NCBI GenBank assembly: GCA_034003325.1
Contig: JAVEYW010000018.1
Span: 1 to 64,000 of the forward strand
DNA: 64,000 nucleotides
From: Desulfobacterales bacterium
Lineage (GTDB): Bacteria > Desulfobacterota > Desulfobacteria > Desulfobacterales > JAFDDL01
Reading direction: 5' to 3'
The translations under genes and the position numbers were made by a program. Shown in pieces: positions 34,172-43,216 of the stretch (position 1 is its first letter; each line of letters opens with the position of its first letter). The notes below the pieces were generated by a model. It did not search any database. It saw nothing but the letters and a program-made list of their open reading frames with translations, and was not told where the DNA came from.

Positions 34172-34876
34172 ATGACGGTTAAAATAGCTTTGTTCTTCGC
34201 CGCCTTGTTTTTTTGCGCGGAAAGCCATTCCGCGGAAAACTTTGCCATTAAAAAAGAAGAGATGATCCAGCAGCAATTAATCGCCAGGGGCATCAAGGAC
34301 ACGCGGGTTATCATGGCAATGCGCAAGGTGGACAGGCACCTGTTTGTTCCGCTTGTTCACAGGCATCTTTCTTATGCGGACCATCCTTTGCCGATTGGCG
34401 AAGGGCAGACCATCTCCCAACCCTATATCGTTGCGCTTATGACCGAATTACTGGAATTGAAAGGCAACGAGAAGGTGCTGGAAATCGGAACAGGCTCAGG
34501 GTATCAGGCGGCAATTCTGTCGGAAACGGCGAGAAAGGTTTATACGATCGAGCTGTCGGAACCCCTGGCGAACCGCTCACGAAAATTGCTAACACAATTG
34601 GGCTATACAAACGTGCAAGTTAAACATGGGGACGGATTCATCGGATGGCCCGAATATGCGCCTTATGATGCCGTAATTGTCACTTGTGCGCCCGAGAAAG
34701 TTCCCCCTGCGTTGGTTGAACAACTGGCCGAAGGCGGAAAGCTGGTGATCCCCGTTGGGACGCATTGGCAGGAACTCAAGCTACTAAGCAAAACTAAGGG
34801 CAAGGTTGAGGCCCGAAACGTGGTTTCCGTCAGATTTGTGCCGATGCTAAGGGAGACAAACTCCAAACCACAGTAA
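34172..34876 (+). CDS. pcm: Protein-L-isoaspartate O-methyltransferase with signal peptide
   Basis: 234 aa. ATG 34172 is preferred over 34103 because GGAGGA lies about 10 nt upstream and the start gives a clear signal peptide (MTVKIALFFAALFFCAESHS, cleavage expected near residue 20). The mature part is a standard PIMT: MIQQQLIARGIKDTRV, HLFVPLVHRHLSYADHPLPI, GQTISQPYIVALMTELLEL, motif I VLEIGTGSGYQAAILS, and VIVTCAPEKVPPALVEQL. It repairs isoaspartyl residues in aged proteins using SAM. The export signal implies a periplasmic location, where the source of SAM is unclear. It is probably a single-gene unit. Confidence 0.9.
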   Translation: MTVKIALFFAALFFCAESHSAENFAIKKEEMIQQQLIARGIKDTRVIMAMRKVDRHLFVPLVHRHLSYADHPLPIGEGQTISQPYIVALMTELLELKGNEKVLEIGTGSGYQAAILSETARKVYTIELSEPLANRSRKLLTQLGYTNVQVKHGDGFIGWPEYAPYDAVIVTCAPEKVPPALVEQLAEGGKLVIPVGTHWQELKLLSKTKGKVEARNVVSVRFVPMLRETNSKPQ

Positions 34877-35101
34877 AATTGCTGCATCGATCTGAAAACA
34901 TTTAAATGATGTTGCCAGCCTGCAATTCCACTTTTTCTGAGACAAGCGAATCAAATGTCCATCGAAGGATAGATTGAATACGGACAAATCAAATGGGTGA
35001 AACAATTGGGACGGCATCGAATGAGGTTTGATTTCAGAACCGTTGGGGATGTGAAAATGCAAGTCACACCTGTCCCGCATCCATACCGTGGCGGAAAGTA
35101 G

Positions 35102-35746
35102 ATGGATCCCTATACCAGCTTTAAAAAGCTCAAACAAAGCGAGCGCCGGGACACCGACTACCACATTGAGCGGCGTATCGGAAGCTCCGGCATCGCCATT
35201 TTGAGCATTCACGGCGGCGAAATCGAGCCCGGAACGACCCGCATCGCAGACGCTATTGCAGGAGCAGGGCACTCTTTCTACTCTTTCGAGGGAATCAAGA
35301 GCGGGGGGAATCTCGCCCTGCATATCACCAGTACGTGTTTCGACGAACCCTCCGCCATGGAGATCGTCTGCCAATCGGATATCATCGTCTCCATTCACGG
35401 CAGCGCCCGAAAGGAACCGGTGGTCCATCTGGGGGGGCTGGATGTCGAACTAAAGAATCGGATTCGGGACAAACTCCGCGATGCAGGGTTTCAAATCACC
35501 GAGTGCTCGGGGCCGCCCTTTGGCGGAGCGGATCATGCCAACATCTGCAACTTGTGCGGTCGCGGCATGGGTGTTCAAATGGAAATCAGCCGCGGCCTGC
35601 GTTCCCTTATGTTCCGGGATCTAACACCTGAGGGAAGAAAACACCAGACCAAACTATTTGCCGAATTCACCCAAGCGGTGCGGGAAGCCCTTGAGCCGTT
35701 TGCGGCCATATATGCTGAAACCCATCCCCTGGACGGAACGGATTGA
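35102..35746 (+). CDS. Poly-gamma-glutamate hydrolase family protein
   Basis: 214 aa, ATG 35102 with only a weak GGAAAG before it. Motifs: AILSIHGGEIEPGTTRIADA (about 36-55), SDIIVSIHGSAR (about 96-107) and GVQMEISRGLRS (about 161-172). These His, Glu and Arg positions match the zinc-peptidase-like fold of phage and bacillar poly-gamma-glutamate hydrolases (DUF867). There is no signal peptide, so it would act in the cytoplasm unless exported otherwise. The natural substrate in this organism is unknown. Confidence 0.8.
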   Translation: MDPYTSFKKLKQSERRDTDYHIERRIGSSGIAILSIHGGEIEPGTTRIADAIAGAGHSFYSFEGIKSGGNLALHITSTCFDEPSAMEIVCQSDIIVSIHGSARKEPVVHLGGLDVELKNRIRDKLRDAGFQITECSGPPFGGADHANICNLCGRGMGVQMEISRGLRSLMFRDLTPEGRKHQTKLFAEFTQAVREALEPFAAIYAETHPLDGTD

Positions 35747-35920
35747 AATGGATTGTTATTGAACCAAAAGGGTCTTGAGTTACGCGAACTGTCCGATTAT
35801 TGTGGTTCATTAAGGGACAAAACAGCGCAATGCCCGTAATTTTAAGCTCAGAAAAGTTTCGGCATGACCGCTGGTGCACCGATGAATCATTAGGAAGCCG
35901 CGAGGAGAGGGTCATCGATA

Positions 35921-36391
35921 ATGGAAGGGTTCGTTCACGCACTGATTCAGTTCAAAGGTTTTTTGTCCGATGCTGTCGGTACGCTTTTGGAGGGCAGTCG
36001 TCTGTTTCTACCGGCGCTGAAAAAATGGGGACTGGTCATGCTGGGTGGCAGCTTTGGCGCGGCGAGCCGCTACGGCGTGAGCCTGTTGACGGTGAAATTA
36101 TGGGGAAGCGGCTTTCCATGGGGAACGCTGTTGGTTAATCTCGCGGGGTGTTTTTTAATCGGGCTGCTATTCGCTCTCTCGGATCGGGTCCGTTTTCTGT
36201 CACCGGATATGCGCCTGCTTCTAATTACCGGGTATCTGGGCGCGTTAACGACCTTCTCCTCGTTCTCCCTTGAAACCATCAACGCCGGCCGTGCCGGCAT
36301 GGCGCTTCTGCCCTTGGGCAATATTCTCATCAACAACATCGGCGGGCTGACACTCACCTTTTGCGGCATGTGGCTGGGCGGGCTTAAATAG
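35921..36391 (+). CDS. crcB: Fluoride channel CrcB/Fluc
   Basis: 156 aa, ATG 35921 after GAGGAGAGGG. The four-helix Fluc core begins near residue 40: MLGGSFGAASRYGVSLL, then GTLLVNLAGCFLIGLLFAL and TGYLGALTTFSSFSLE, which holds the (T/S)FS(T/S)(F/Y)S-type pore motif. It acts as a dimeric fluoride exporter in the inner membrane. The roughly 35-residue N-terminal extension is not typical; an internal ATG at 36038 would give the usual 117-residue length. It precedes the DUF190-CBS gene by 8 bp. I could not fit a fluoride riboswitch upstream. Confidence 0.92.
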   Translation: MEGFVHALIQFKGFLSDAVGTLLEGSRLFLPALKKWGLVMLGGSFGAASRYGVSLLTVKLWGSGFPWGTLLVNLAGCFLIGLLFALSDRVRFLSPDMRLLLITGYLGALTTFSSFSLETINAGRAGMALLPLGNILINNIGGLTLTFCGMWLGGLK

Positions 36392-36399
36392 GAGGCGCA

Positions 36400-37683
36400 A
36401 TGCTAACTTATCAGGCAATTGAAATTTTCACCAGCGAGGAAGCGCGCTACCGCAACAAGCCGGTGGCCGATGCGGTGGTTCAGTACATTAAAAATCTGAA
36501 GATCGCGGCACGCTGTATCGTCACCCGGGGAATCGCCGGCTGTTACGAAAGTGGAGAGGTGACGACCGGGCGATTGGAAATTCTCTCCTTTAACCTACCG
36601 ATTCGTATTTACATTGTTATTCCGGTTGCTGAAACCGAGCGCGTCATTGATGGCCTGAACGGCATGGTGGGTGACGGCATTATCGCGGTTCATGATTTAA
36701 TGGTTATCAGCCATCGGACGCGCAATTCATTTTTCCCGCGGCAGCTTCTGGTCCGTGATGTCATGACCACAACCCCCAGACGCATTTCGGCCAAAAGCCC
36801 TTTAAGTGATGCAGCGGGGTTGCTGCTCTCGTCGGTCTTTACGGGGCTTCCCGTGGTGAATGACCAGAGCCGGCCTATCGGGGTCATCACGCAAGGAGAC
36901 CTCATTTCAAAGGGCGGCCTGCCGCTTCGGCTGGGTCTTCTGGCGGCATCCGACCAACATCGGACCGATACGGTCATTCGCAAGCTGGCTTCTCAAAGCG
37001 CAGCCGAGGTGATGACGACGCCGGCAATCATCATCACGGAAGACCGGCCCCTGGTCGAGGCCGTGAATGTGATGCTGGCCAAGGGCATTAAGCGCCTTCC
37101 GGTGGTGGACGAAACCGGGCGGCTTACAGGCATGCTTTCCAGGCTGGATATTTTTCGGACGGTCATGCGGGAAGCACCCGACTGGAATTCCTTTCGGGCG
37201 CAAAAAATCGAGGTGGCGAAGCTTAAAAGCGTTGGGGATATCCTGAGACGGGATACGCACACCGTTTTTCCGGAAACCCCCATTGATGAGGTGATTCGGG
37301 TCATTGATTTGAACGACATTCAACGGGTGGCTGTGGTCGATGCCGACGGCAAGCTGCTGGGCCTGATCTCGGATCGGGATTTACTTCGCTACTTCAAGCA
37401 GGATGAAGCGGGCATCTGGAATCTTCTGACCAAGGCGAAACACGCCCTTAAACCAAATGCCTGTCACGGCAATCTGCAACAGTGTCTGACCGAAACCCGC
37501 GCCGACGCGGTCATGACAACCGGGCTGATCACCGTCCGCGAAGAAATGTTGATCGAAGAGGCCATCACCCTGATGACCGAAAAGTCGCTCAAACGCTTGC
37601 CGGTGGTGGACGAGGCCGGTCGCTTTAAAGGCATGATCAGCCGGGATTCGCTCTTGCGCACCGGGTTTGGCGAACCCGGTTGA
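36400..37683 (+). CDS. DUF190 domain fused to four CBS motifs
   Basis: 427 aa, ATG with AGGAGG about 5 nt upstream. The N-terminal DUF190 domain (about 1-105, FTSEEARYRNKPVADAVVQY and AARCIVTRGIAGCYESG) is PII-like and found with CrcB in fluoride-resistance operons. CBS motifs follow: VRDVMTTTPRRIS (about 118), VMTTPAIIITEDRPL (about 205), a third starting at VGDILRRDTHTVFP (about 275) and a fourth at VMTTGLITVREEM (about 371). CBS pairs bind adenine nucleotides. A nucleotide-sensing regulator of the adjacent fluoride channel is a reasonable inference. Confidence 0.88.
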   Translation: MLTYQAIEIFTSEEARYRNKPVADAVVQYIKNLKIAARCIVTRGIAGCYESGEVTTGRLEILSFNLPIRIYIVIPVAETERVIDGLNGMVGDGIIAVHDLMVISHRTRNSFFPRQLLVRDVMTTTPRRISAKSPLSDAAGLLLSSVFTGLPVVNDQSRPIGVITQGDLISKGGLPLRLGLLAASDQHRTDTVIRKLASQSAAEVMTTPAIIITEDRPLVEAVNVMLAKGIKRLPVVDETGRLTGMLSRLDIFRTVMREAPDWNSFRAQKIEVAKLKSVGDILRRDTHTVFPETPIDEVIRVIDLNDIQRVAVVDADGKLLGLISDRDLLRYFKQDEAGIWNLLTKAKHALKPNACHGNLQQCLTETRADAVMTTGLITVREEMLIEEAITLMTEKSLKRLPVVDEAGRFKGMISRDSLLRTGFGEPG

Positions 37684-37853
37684 AAGAAAAACCGTGCCTC
37701 TGGGTCAGGGCTTATGACCGCCTGAACCACGCGAAAAGGCTTTCGGATTTTTTACGGGACGAGATGCCGCTGCGCATGTGGGAACTGAATAAAACCTCGT
37801 CCTGGGTGAATTTTCACCTGGGCAGGGATCATCAACGCAACCCACGTTCTTGA
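37680..37853 (+). pseudogene. Methylenetetrahydrofolate reductase C-terminal domain remnant
   Basis: An open frame of 57 codons begins at the TTG overlapping the DUF190-CBS stop. It contains CLWVRAYDRLNHAKRLSD and MWELNKTSSWVNFHLGRDH. These match, as I recall them, the last part of MTHFR_C domains (C.W..AY.RLK..., W.LN.TSSW.NFYLGRDH). The catalytic reductase and the upstream cysteine-rich part are absent, and no start signal fits, so it is most likely a leftover of a deleted gene. A short functional peptide cannot be excluded. Confidence 0.5.
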
Positions 37854-37949
37854 CTTGGGTCAAGGATTTTTTCCAGATACGGTGATAAAAAAGACCCATC
37901 GACGAATGTCACAAGCCATTCATCGATGTGATGGAATGCAACAAAAGAG

Positions 37950-38120
37950 GTAACTACTCAGTATTCAGGAGTCAGAATTAAATAGTAGCGTGATTCCTCA
38001 AGAGATCCTTGCGCGATATTGAGGAACCGGAGCTTGTCTAGGTTTCCACGCTTTCTGAATCCTTCAGCTTTGCGGGTTCTTTCATTCTGACTTCTGACTC
38101 CTGAATACCTGAGCAGTTAC
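37950..38120. repeat. MITE-like element with imperfect terminal inverted repeats
   Basis: GTAACTACTCAGTATTCAGG and following GAGTCAGAAT (37950-37978) is mirrored by ATTCTGACTTCTGACTCCTG and AATACCTGAGCAGTTAC (38084-38120). The arms differ by one substitution, one indel and a small internal duplication. About 105 bp of non-coding sequence lie between. The whole unit is about 171 bp and sits between the MTHFR_C remnant and the CBS gene. Confidence 0.75.
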
Positions 38121-38187
38121 CATTATTTTTTTATCCGCTTTCTGAAAAAATGTTGCGCGGTCAGCGCGCATACGGGAGAGAACCCCC

Positions 38188-38796
38188 ATGAAGAAAGAAT
38201 CAACCCAAAGCGACTGCGGCCAAGTGGATATTTCCGAGCAGGATGTGCTCAACGCCATGAAAGCGATGCAGGGGTATATCGACATTACACCCGCCGATTT
38301 TAAGGAAGTGTATCGGGCGGCTTACAACCTTGCAAAAAATCGAATCCTGAATTCTTTAACCGCCGCCGATGTGATGACGACCTCGGTTCATTCCATCGGG
38401 TTGGAAATGGATCTCATCGAAACCGCCGCATTGCTGGCCGAAAAGGGAATTTCAGGCGCGCCGGTGGTGGATCACGAGGGAAAAGTCGTGGGCGTTGTAT
38501 CTGAAAAAGATTTTTTAGCCCAAATGGGGGCCGGACAAACAGGCTCTTTTATGCAAGTCATCGCGCATTGCTTGAAAAATAAGGGATGTGTTGCAACGCC
38601 GATGTTAAACCGGGTTGTCCGCGACATCATGACGGCGCCGGCCATCACGGCTAAAGCGGATACCTTGATTTCGAAAATATCGACCCTTTTTTCGGAAAAA
38701 AAGATCAATCGCCTTCCGATTATCGGCGGTGACGGAAAGCTCGCCGGCATTGTGACACGTTCGGATCTTGTTAATTCCTATTGCAGGCTCGGGTAA
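38188..38796 (+). CDS. CBS domain pair protein
   Basis: 202 aa, ATG with GGGAGAG upstream. A helical N-terminal part (about 1-58) is followed by two CBS motifs: AADVMTTSVHSIGLEMDLIE (about 58) and VRDIMTAPAITAKADTLISK (about 149), each with the GAPVVD or RLPIIG strand. It overlaps the HPP gene region by a few bases and is probably co-translated with it. It is likely a nucleotide-responsive regulator of the HPP membrane protein. Confidence 0.88.
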   Translation: MKKESTQSDCGQVDISEQDVLNAMKAMQGYIDITPADFKEVYRAAYNLAKNRILNSLTAADVMTTSVHSIGLEMDLIETAALLAEKGISGAPVVDHEGKVVGVVSEKDFLAQMGAGQTGSFMQVIAHCLKNKGCVATPMLNRVVRDIMTAPAITAKADTLISKISTLFSEKKINRLPIIGGDGKLAGIVTRSDLVNSYCRLG

Positions 38797-38807
38797 AGGA
38801 AAACCAA

Positions 38808-39344
38808 TTGCATTATTTGGAAAAATGGCGGGGGCACACCCAAAGTCCGCCACGGGTTGCCGCGATTGAGATTCTTTGGTCATGGCTCGGCAGTTTTTTG
38901 GGAATTGCCGCTGTCAGCCTGTTGCATTTTAAGCTGTTGGATAACACCGGGTTGATGATGGTTATCGGCTCATTCGGTGCCTCCGCGGTTCTCATATACG
39001 GCGCCGTTCGCAGCCCATTGGCGCAACCCAGGAACCTTATCGGCGGCCATATTCTCTCGGCGATCGTGGGGGTGACGGCATATCGGTATTTGGGATGGCA
39101 GCCCTGGTTGGCAGCGTCCGTGGCCGTATCCGTATCCATCGCCCTGATGCACCTGACGAAAACACTTCATCCGCCGGGAGGCGCCACTGCACTGATCGCC
39201 GTGATCGGAGGCGATGCCATGCACCAGCTCGGCTATCTGTATGTCCTGATACCGACCGCCGCAGGCGCTTGCATTATGCTGGCCATTGCGCTCGTCATCA
39301 ACAATATACCAAAAGGCCGCCGATACCCGGAATTTTGGCTTTGA
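38808..39344 (+). CDS. HPP family integral membrane protein
   Basis: 178 aa from TTG 38808, preferred because AAGGA lies 7 nt upstream; a frame start at 38781 lies inside the previous gene. Four to five hydrophobic segments (for example SWLGSFLGIAAVSLLHF, GLMMVIGSFGASAVLIYGA, WLAASVAVSVSIALM) and the signature TLHPPGGATALIAVIGG. HPP proteins are small inner-membrane proteins; some plant and cyanobacterial members transport nitrite. Substrate here is unknown. The CBS gene directly upstream supports a regulated transporter. Confidence 0.86.
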   Translation: MHYLEKWRGHTQSPPRVAAIEILWSWLGSFLGIAAVSLLHFKLLDNTGLMMVIGSFGASAVLIYGAVRSPLAQPRNLIGGHILSAIVGVTAYRYLGWQPWLAASVAVSVSIALMHLTKTLHPPGGATALIAVIGGDAMHQLGYLYVLIPTAAGACIMLAIALVINNIPKGRRYPEFWL

Positions 39345-39466
39345 TACACGGGTGAAGCACTATCTTTCTTTCCAAAGTGCATGGATACTGACCATCATGA
39401 TAATCTTAACCATTTCAGACATTATAACGGATAAAGGGACACTTTCTTAGAAGTCTTCCCACCGTC

Positions 39467-39486
39467 ATTCCCGCGACAGCGGGAAT
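39467..39486. repeat. Short hairpin repeat of REP type
   Basis: ATTCCCGC-GACA-GCGGGAAT, a perfect 8-bp stem with a 4-base loop preceded by CCGTC. This hairpin type (GTCATTCCCGC...GCGGGAATCC) is widely scattered in proteobacterial genomes. It lies between the HPP and DUF748 genes and could also act as an mRNA 3' end, although no T-run follows. Confidence 0.7.
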
Positions 39487-39632
39487 CCTGATTCCCCTGG
39501 AAATATTGGATTTCCGCCTTCTATAAAATGACGGGGTGCGAGTTCATCGGCCTTTTGCGCGCGCTCATCAAGATTGATGCTTGGAAAATTAGGGGGATTA
39601 TGCTTTGATAAAAAATATAGGAGCAAAACGCT

Positions 39633-42600
39633 ATGAACAAATTTAAAAAAATCGTTCAGAGCAAGACCTTTATTGTCTCTGCCTCGGTTATTCTGATTTA
39701 CACGCTGGCCGGGTTCTTTTTAACCCCCTATCTCATTCGGCATTACCTGCCCAAGATCATTCATGAAAATCTTCAAAAGAAGGCCGTTATCGGCAATGTG
39801 GCGCTAAATCCGTATATCTTCAAGCTGGAAATGGGTGCGTTCCGCATGGATGAACCGGATGGTCAGCCGATCCTTGCATTCGAGCGACTGCTCGTCGATT
39901 TCGAACTGAAAAGTCTGTTCAGATGGGCCTGGGTTTTCCGAGAGATTCAGTTGGATGGGCCTGCGGTGAATGCCGTGATTCAAAAAAAAGGCGGTTTGAA
40001 TCTGGCTCACTTGGGATCTTCTTCCGAGGTCGAACGGCCCAAAGATGAAACACGGTCGCCACCACCTCGCTTGGTTTTTGAAAGTATCCGTATTATAAAT
40101 GGTCAATTCACGTTCACGGATCAACGACCGGACACACCCGCCACGATCACGCTGAGCCCCTTGACTGCCGGAATCGCCAACCTGACCACTCTGCCAGAAA
40201 AGGGGGGGGAAACGACCCTCACCGCCACCGGCAACAATGGTGCAACGGCGAAGTGGCTTGGTCGGGTGGGCCTGAACCCGCTGATCGTCAAGGGCCACCT
40301 CAGCCTGCAGAACGTCAAAAGCGCTACACTGGCGAATTTTGCCGGCGACAAACTGCGACTTTCGCCGCCGGCAGGGACGCTGACGGTAGCAACAGACTGC
40401 ACCATTGATGGCGGCGGCGTGGCCGCGCAGATCGTGCTATCCAATCTGTCCGTGCTGCTGAACGGCATCGCCCTTGCGCTGCCGGATTCCCAAGCACCGT
40501 TTCTGGAGCTGCCCGACGCGCGGATCACAGGCGCGCGCCTTGACCTGACCGGTCGCAAGATCGATCTGGGCACCATAACCGTGCAGGGGGGAAGCGCGCA
40601 CCTGGCAATGGACGAACATGGCGTTTTAAATCTGCAACGCATTGCGCCGCCTTTCGAACAGGGATCTAAAAACAACACCACGCAACCGGTAGACACCCGG
40701 AATGCAGCGACCTGGCTGTTTAATCTGCCCGGATTCGAAATCAACGGCTTCTCGGCGCATTACGAGGACGCGCAACGCGCCCCAGGACTCCAGGCCGCGA
40801 TCGGTGAGCTCAAAGGCGGCTTTTCAGCAGAAGCACAAACCGGGGAGCACCCATCAGCGCTGGTGAAAGATTTGATGATACAGCTTTCGAACATTCGGGC
40901 GAACGTTGCGGCCGCGGAGCCGATCGTTCGAATCAATTCATTCACACTGGAAAAGGGAAATGCTGATTTGGTCCAAAAGCGCCTGACCGCTGCCTTGATC
41001 GCCATCGACGGCGGCTCGGCTCGAATCGAAAGGAGGATCGACGGCACCCTTAATCTGACAGACCTCTTTGCGCAAGCACAGCCACAAGAAAATACCCTTG
41101 CCAAAAAGCCCGAAAAGGCCGTTGAGCAGTCCGATACCGTCCCTGAGACACTGGCCGATGCCACGGCAGCAAACCAGGGCGATGGCGCGCCAAAAGAAGG
41201 CCCGGCTTCTGGTAAGGCTTCAGCCTTTCAATTTTTGGTGGATCGTCTCTTACTTTCCGGAATGCAGCTGACGTTTTGGGATCGCATGGTTGGTGCTGAT
41301 CATCCGATCCTCAATATAGACACCCTTTCAGCTTCCGCATCGCAAGTGGACGGCCGCTCCACGATGCCGATTGAACTGGCCGTCGGCATTCGGGAAGGCG
41401 GCAGGATCAAGGCGGCCGGCACGTTCGACCCCACCAAACAATCGCTGGCCGCAGAGGTCGAATTGGTTGGGATCGCATTGCCGACGGCCCAACCCTATAT
41501 CGCGCCGGTGGCGGCCATCGTGCTTAAATCAGGAACCTTTTCCACTACCGGCTCTTTACGCTACGCGGCCAAGGACACAAAAGCGCAAACTGTTTACCAG
41601 GGTGAATTCAAGGTCGAAAATCTGAAGATTACCGAACCAAATGCCGACGAAACCCTGCTCGGTTGGATATCGGTGAACAGCAAGCAACTCAAACTGCTTT
41701 TGCAGCCAAATGGGGTCGATATCGGAGACATTCGGGTGCAGGGGTTGATCGGAAAAGCTATCGTCGAAAAAAACGGGAGCTTCAACCTGGCCAATCTAAT
41801 CAAAGCCGAACAGCCCGGCAGGTCCGTTGTCAGTAAGGCGGTCAAACCGAAAAAAGACGGGCGTGGCAACGGGGCGTTCTTCTATCGCGTTCGTCGCGTG
41901 TTGGTCAAAGACGGCCGGATCACCTTTGCCGATTACAACCTGCCAATTCCGTTCGCCGCGAACATTCACGAACTCAAGGGCAGTCTGGCCGGCCTCACCT
42001 CGGTCAAAGACGCCCGTTCGCAAATAAAGATCAAAGGCCGTGTGAACCAATTCGGAACCGCTCAGATCGATGGTGAAGTGAACACCGTCAACCCCAAGCT
42101 TTTTACAAACATCGGCCTTGCTTTCCGTAACATCGAAATGACTAAGCTGACCCCTTATACAGGTAAGTTCGCCGGCCGCAAGATCGATTCCGGCAAGCTA
42201 TCGGTGAATTTGGCCTATGAAATTCATAATGGCCGACTTTCAGGCGACAACAAGATCGTTGTGGAACGTCTGAAGCTCGGGGAGAAGGTGGAGAGCCCGA
42301 CGGCCGTCAATGTCCCACTTGATTTAGCCGTGGCGCTGCTCAAGGATTCAAACGGCGTCATTGATCTGGGACTTCCGGTCAGTGGTGACCTTAATAACCC
42401 CCAATTCAGTTTCGGCGCACTGATCGGCAAGGCCCTTTTCAATCTTTTGAAGAAAATCGTGACCAGCCCATTTCGCGCCATCGCCGCATTAATCCCCGGC
42501 GGGGAGAATGACAGCATCGACAGTATCACTTTTGAGCCAGGCCGTGCGGATGTGCCGCCGCCGGAAAAAGAAAAGCTGCTTCAACTGGCCGAAGCACTTG

Positions 42601-43094
42601 GCAAACGGCCGCAATTGAAGCTGGTGGTGCAGGGACGGTTTCACCCGGAAAAAGATCGCAACGCAATAGCGCGGCGAAGCCTGCGCAATACCCTGGCGGT
42701 CCGACTCGAGCAAGCCCTGACGCCGCAAGAGGATGCGGGCCCGGTGGATTTCAGCAGCACCGATACCCGCAAGGCACTGGAAAAAATGTTCACGGAACGT
42801 TTTGGGGCTGATAAGCTCAAATCCTTTACGGCCGAGTTGCAAAAGGCTCCTGAGAATGGAGAAGGGGCGGATGCCGGCTTTTTGGCCAAGGCTCTTTTTG
42901 CCCAATTGCTGACGGTTGAACCGGTGACCGACGCTCAATTTTTGGCGCTGGCAAATGCCAGGGCCAAGGCAATAATCGCCGAAATGGGCACAGCACAGGG
43001 ACTCTCGGCCGAGCGCTTGGGCACTCAGCCGCCCGCGGCACTGACAGCGTCGGAGTCCATCACGGCAGCGCTCAGCTTGCAAGCCCTGCAATGA
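39633..43094 (+). CDS. DUF748 domain protein (AsmA-like, very long)
   Basis: 1153 aa, ATG with AGGAGC about 8 nt upstream. One N-terminal membrane segment (VSASVILIYTLAGFFLTPYL, about 15-35) anchors a huge periplasmic region. The segment after the anchor (IGNVALNPYIFKLEMGAF, then LVDFELKSLFRWAWVFREIQ, LDGPAVNA) and the later repeats of LSA..QVDG/ADYNLP..F type are those of DUF748 proteins, related to the AsmA/TamB group involved in envelope lipid traffic or assembly. The C-terminal 150 residues contain ITFEPGRADVPPPEKEKLLQ, an OmpA-like peptidoglycan-domain resemblance. A hydrophilic Ala/Pro/Gln insert lies near 485-530. It stands alone. Confidence 0.85.
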   Translation: MNKFKKIVQSKTFIVSASVILIYTLAGFFLTPYLIRHYLPKIIHENLQKKAVIGNVALNPYIFKLEMGAFRMDEPDGQPILAFERLLVDFELKSLFRWAWVFREIQLDGPAVNAVIQKKGGLNLAHLGSSSEVERPKDETRSPPPRLVFESIRIINGQFTFTDQRPDTPATITLSPLTAGIANLTTLPEKGGETTLTATGNNGATAKWLGRVGLNPLIVKGHLSLQNVKSATLANFAGDKLRLSPPAGTLTVATDCTIDGGGVAAQIVLSNLSVLLNGIALALPDSQAPFLELPDARITGARLDLTGRKIDLGTITVQGGSAHLAMDEHGVLNLQRIAPPFEQGSKNNTTQPVDTRNAATWLFNLPGFEINGFSAHYEDAQRAPGLQAAIGELKGGFSAEAQTGEHPSALVKDLMIQLSNIRANVAAAEPIVRINSFTLEKGNADLVQKRLTAALIAIDGGSARIERRIDGTLNLTDLFAQAQPQENTLAKKPEKAVEQSDTVPETLADATAANQGDGAPKEGPASGKASAFQFLVDRLLLSGMQLTFWDRMVGADHPILNIDTLSASASQVDGRSTMPIELAVGIREGGRIKAAGTFDPTKQSLAAEVELVGIALPTAQPYIAPVAAIVLKSGTFSTTGSLRYAAKDTKAQTVYQGEFKVENLKITEPNADETLLGWISVNSKQLKLLLQPNGVDIGDIRVQGLIGKAIVEKNGSFNLANLIKAEQPGRSVVSKAVKPKKDGRGNGAFFYRVRRVLVKDGRITFADYNLPIPFAANIHELKGSLAGLTSVKDARSQIKIKGRVNQFGTAQIDGEVNTVNPKLFTNIGLAFRNIEMTKLTPYTGKFAGRKIDSGKLSVNLAYEIHNGRLSGDNKIVVERLKLGEKVESPTAVNVPLDLAVALLKDSNGVIDLGLPVSGDLNNPQFSFGALIGKALFNLLKKIVTSPFRAIAALIPGGENDSIDSITFEPGRADVPPPEKEKLLQLAEALGKRPQLKLVVQGRFHPEKDRNAIARRSLRNTLAVRLEQALTPQEDAGPVDFSSTDTRKALEKMFTERFGADKLKSFTAELQKAPENGEGADAGFLAKALFAQLLTVEPVTDAQFLALANARAKAIIAEMGTAQGLSAERLGTQPPAALTASESITAALSLQALQ

Positions 43095-43216
43095 TTGTGC
43101 GCTTTGGCAAACAAACCAAACTCGACCAGCGTTACAATAGAATGGCCTTAACGAGAGCCACAATCGAGGTGTCTATGCGGCAATTGAGGCGCGCAATGAA
43201 GACAAAGGCGATATAA

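Noticed and set aside
35747-35920. Fluoride riboswitch upstream of crcB
   Set aside because: GATGAATCATTAGG near 35879 faintly resembles the 3' conserved part, but the 5' conserved segment and the pseudoknot partners are not recognisable.
43095-43216. Small gene between the DUF748 and receiver genes
   Set aside because: No open frame with a ribosome site or recognisable product.
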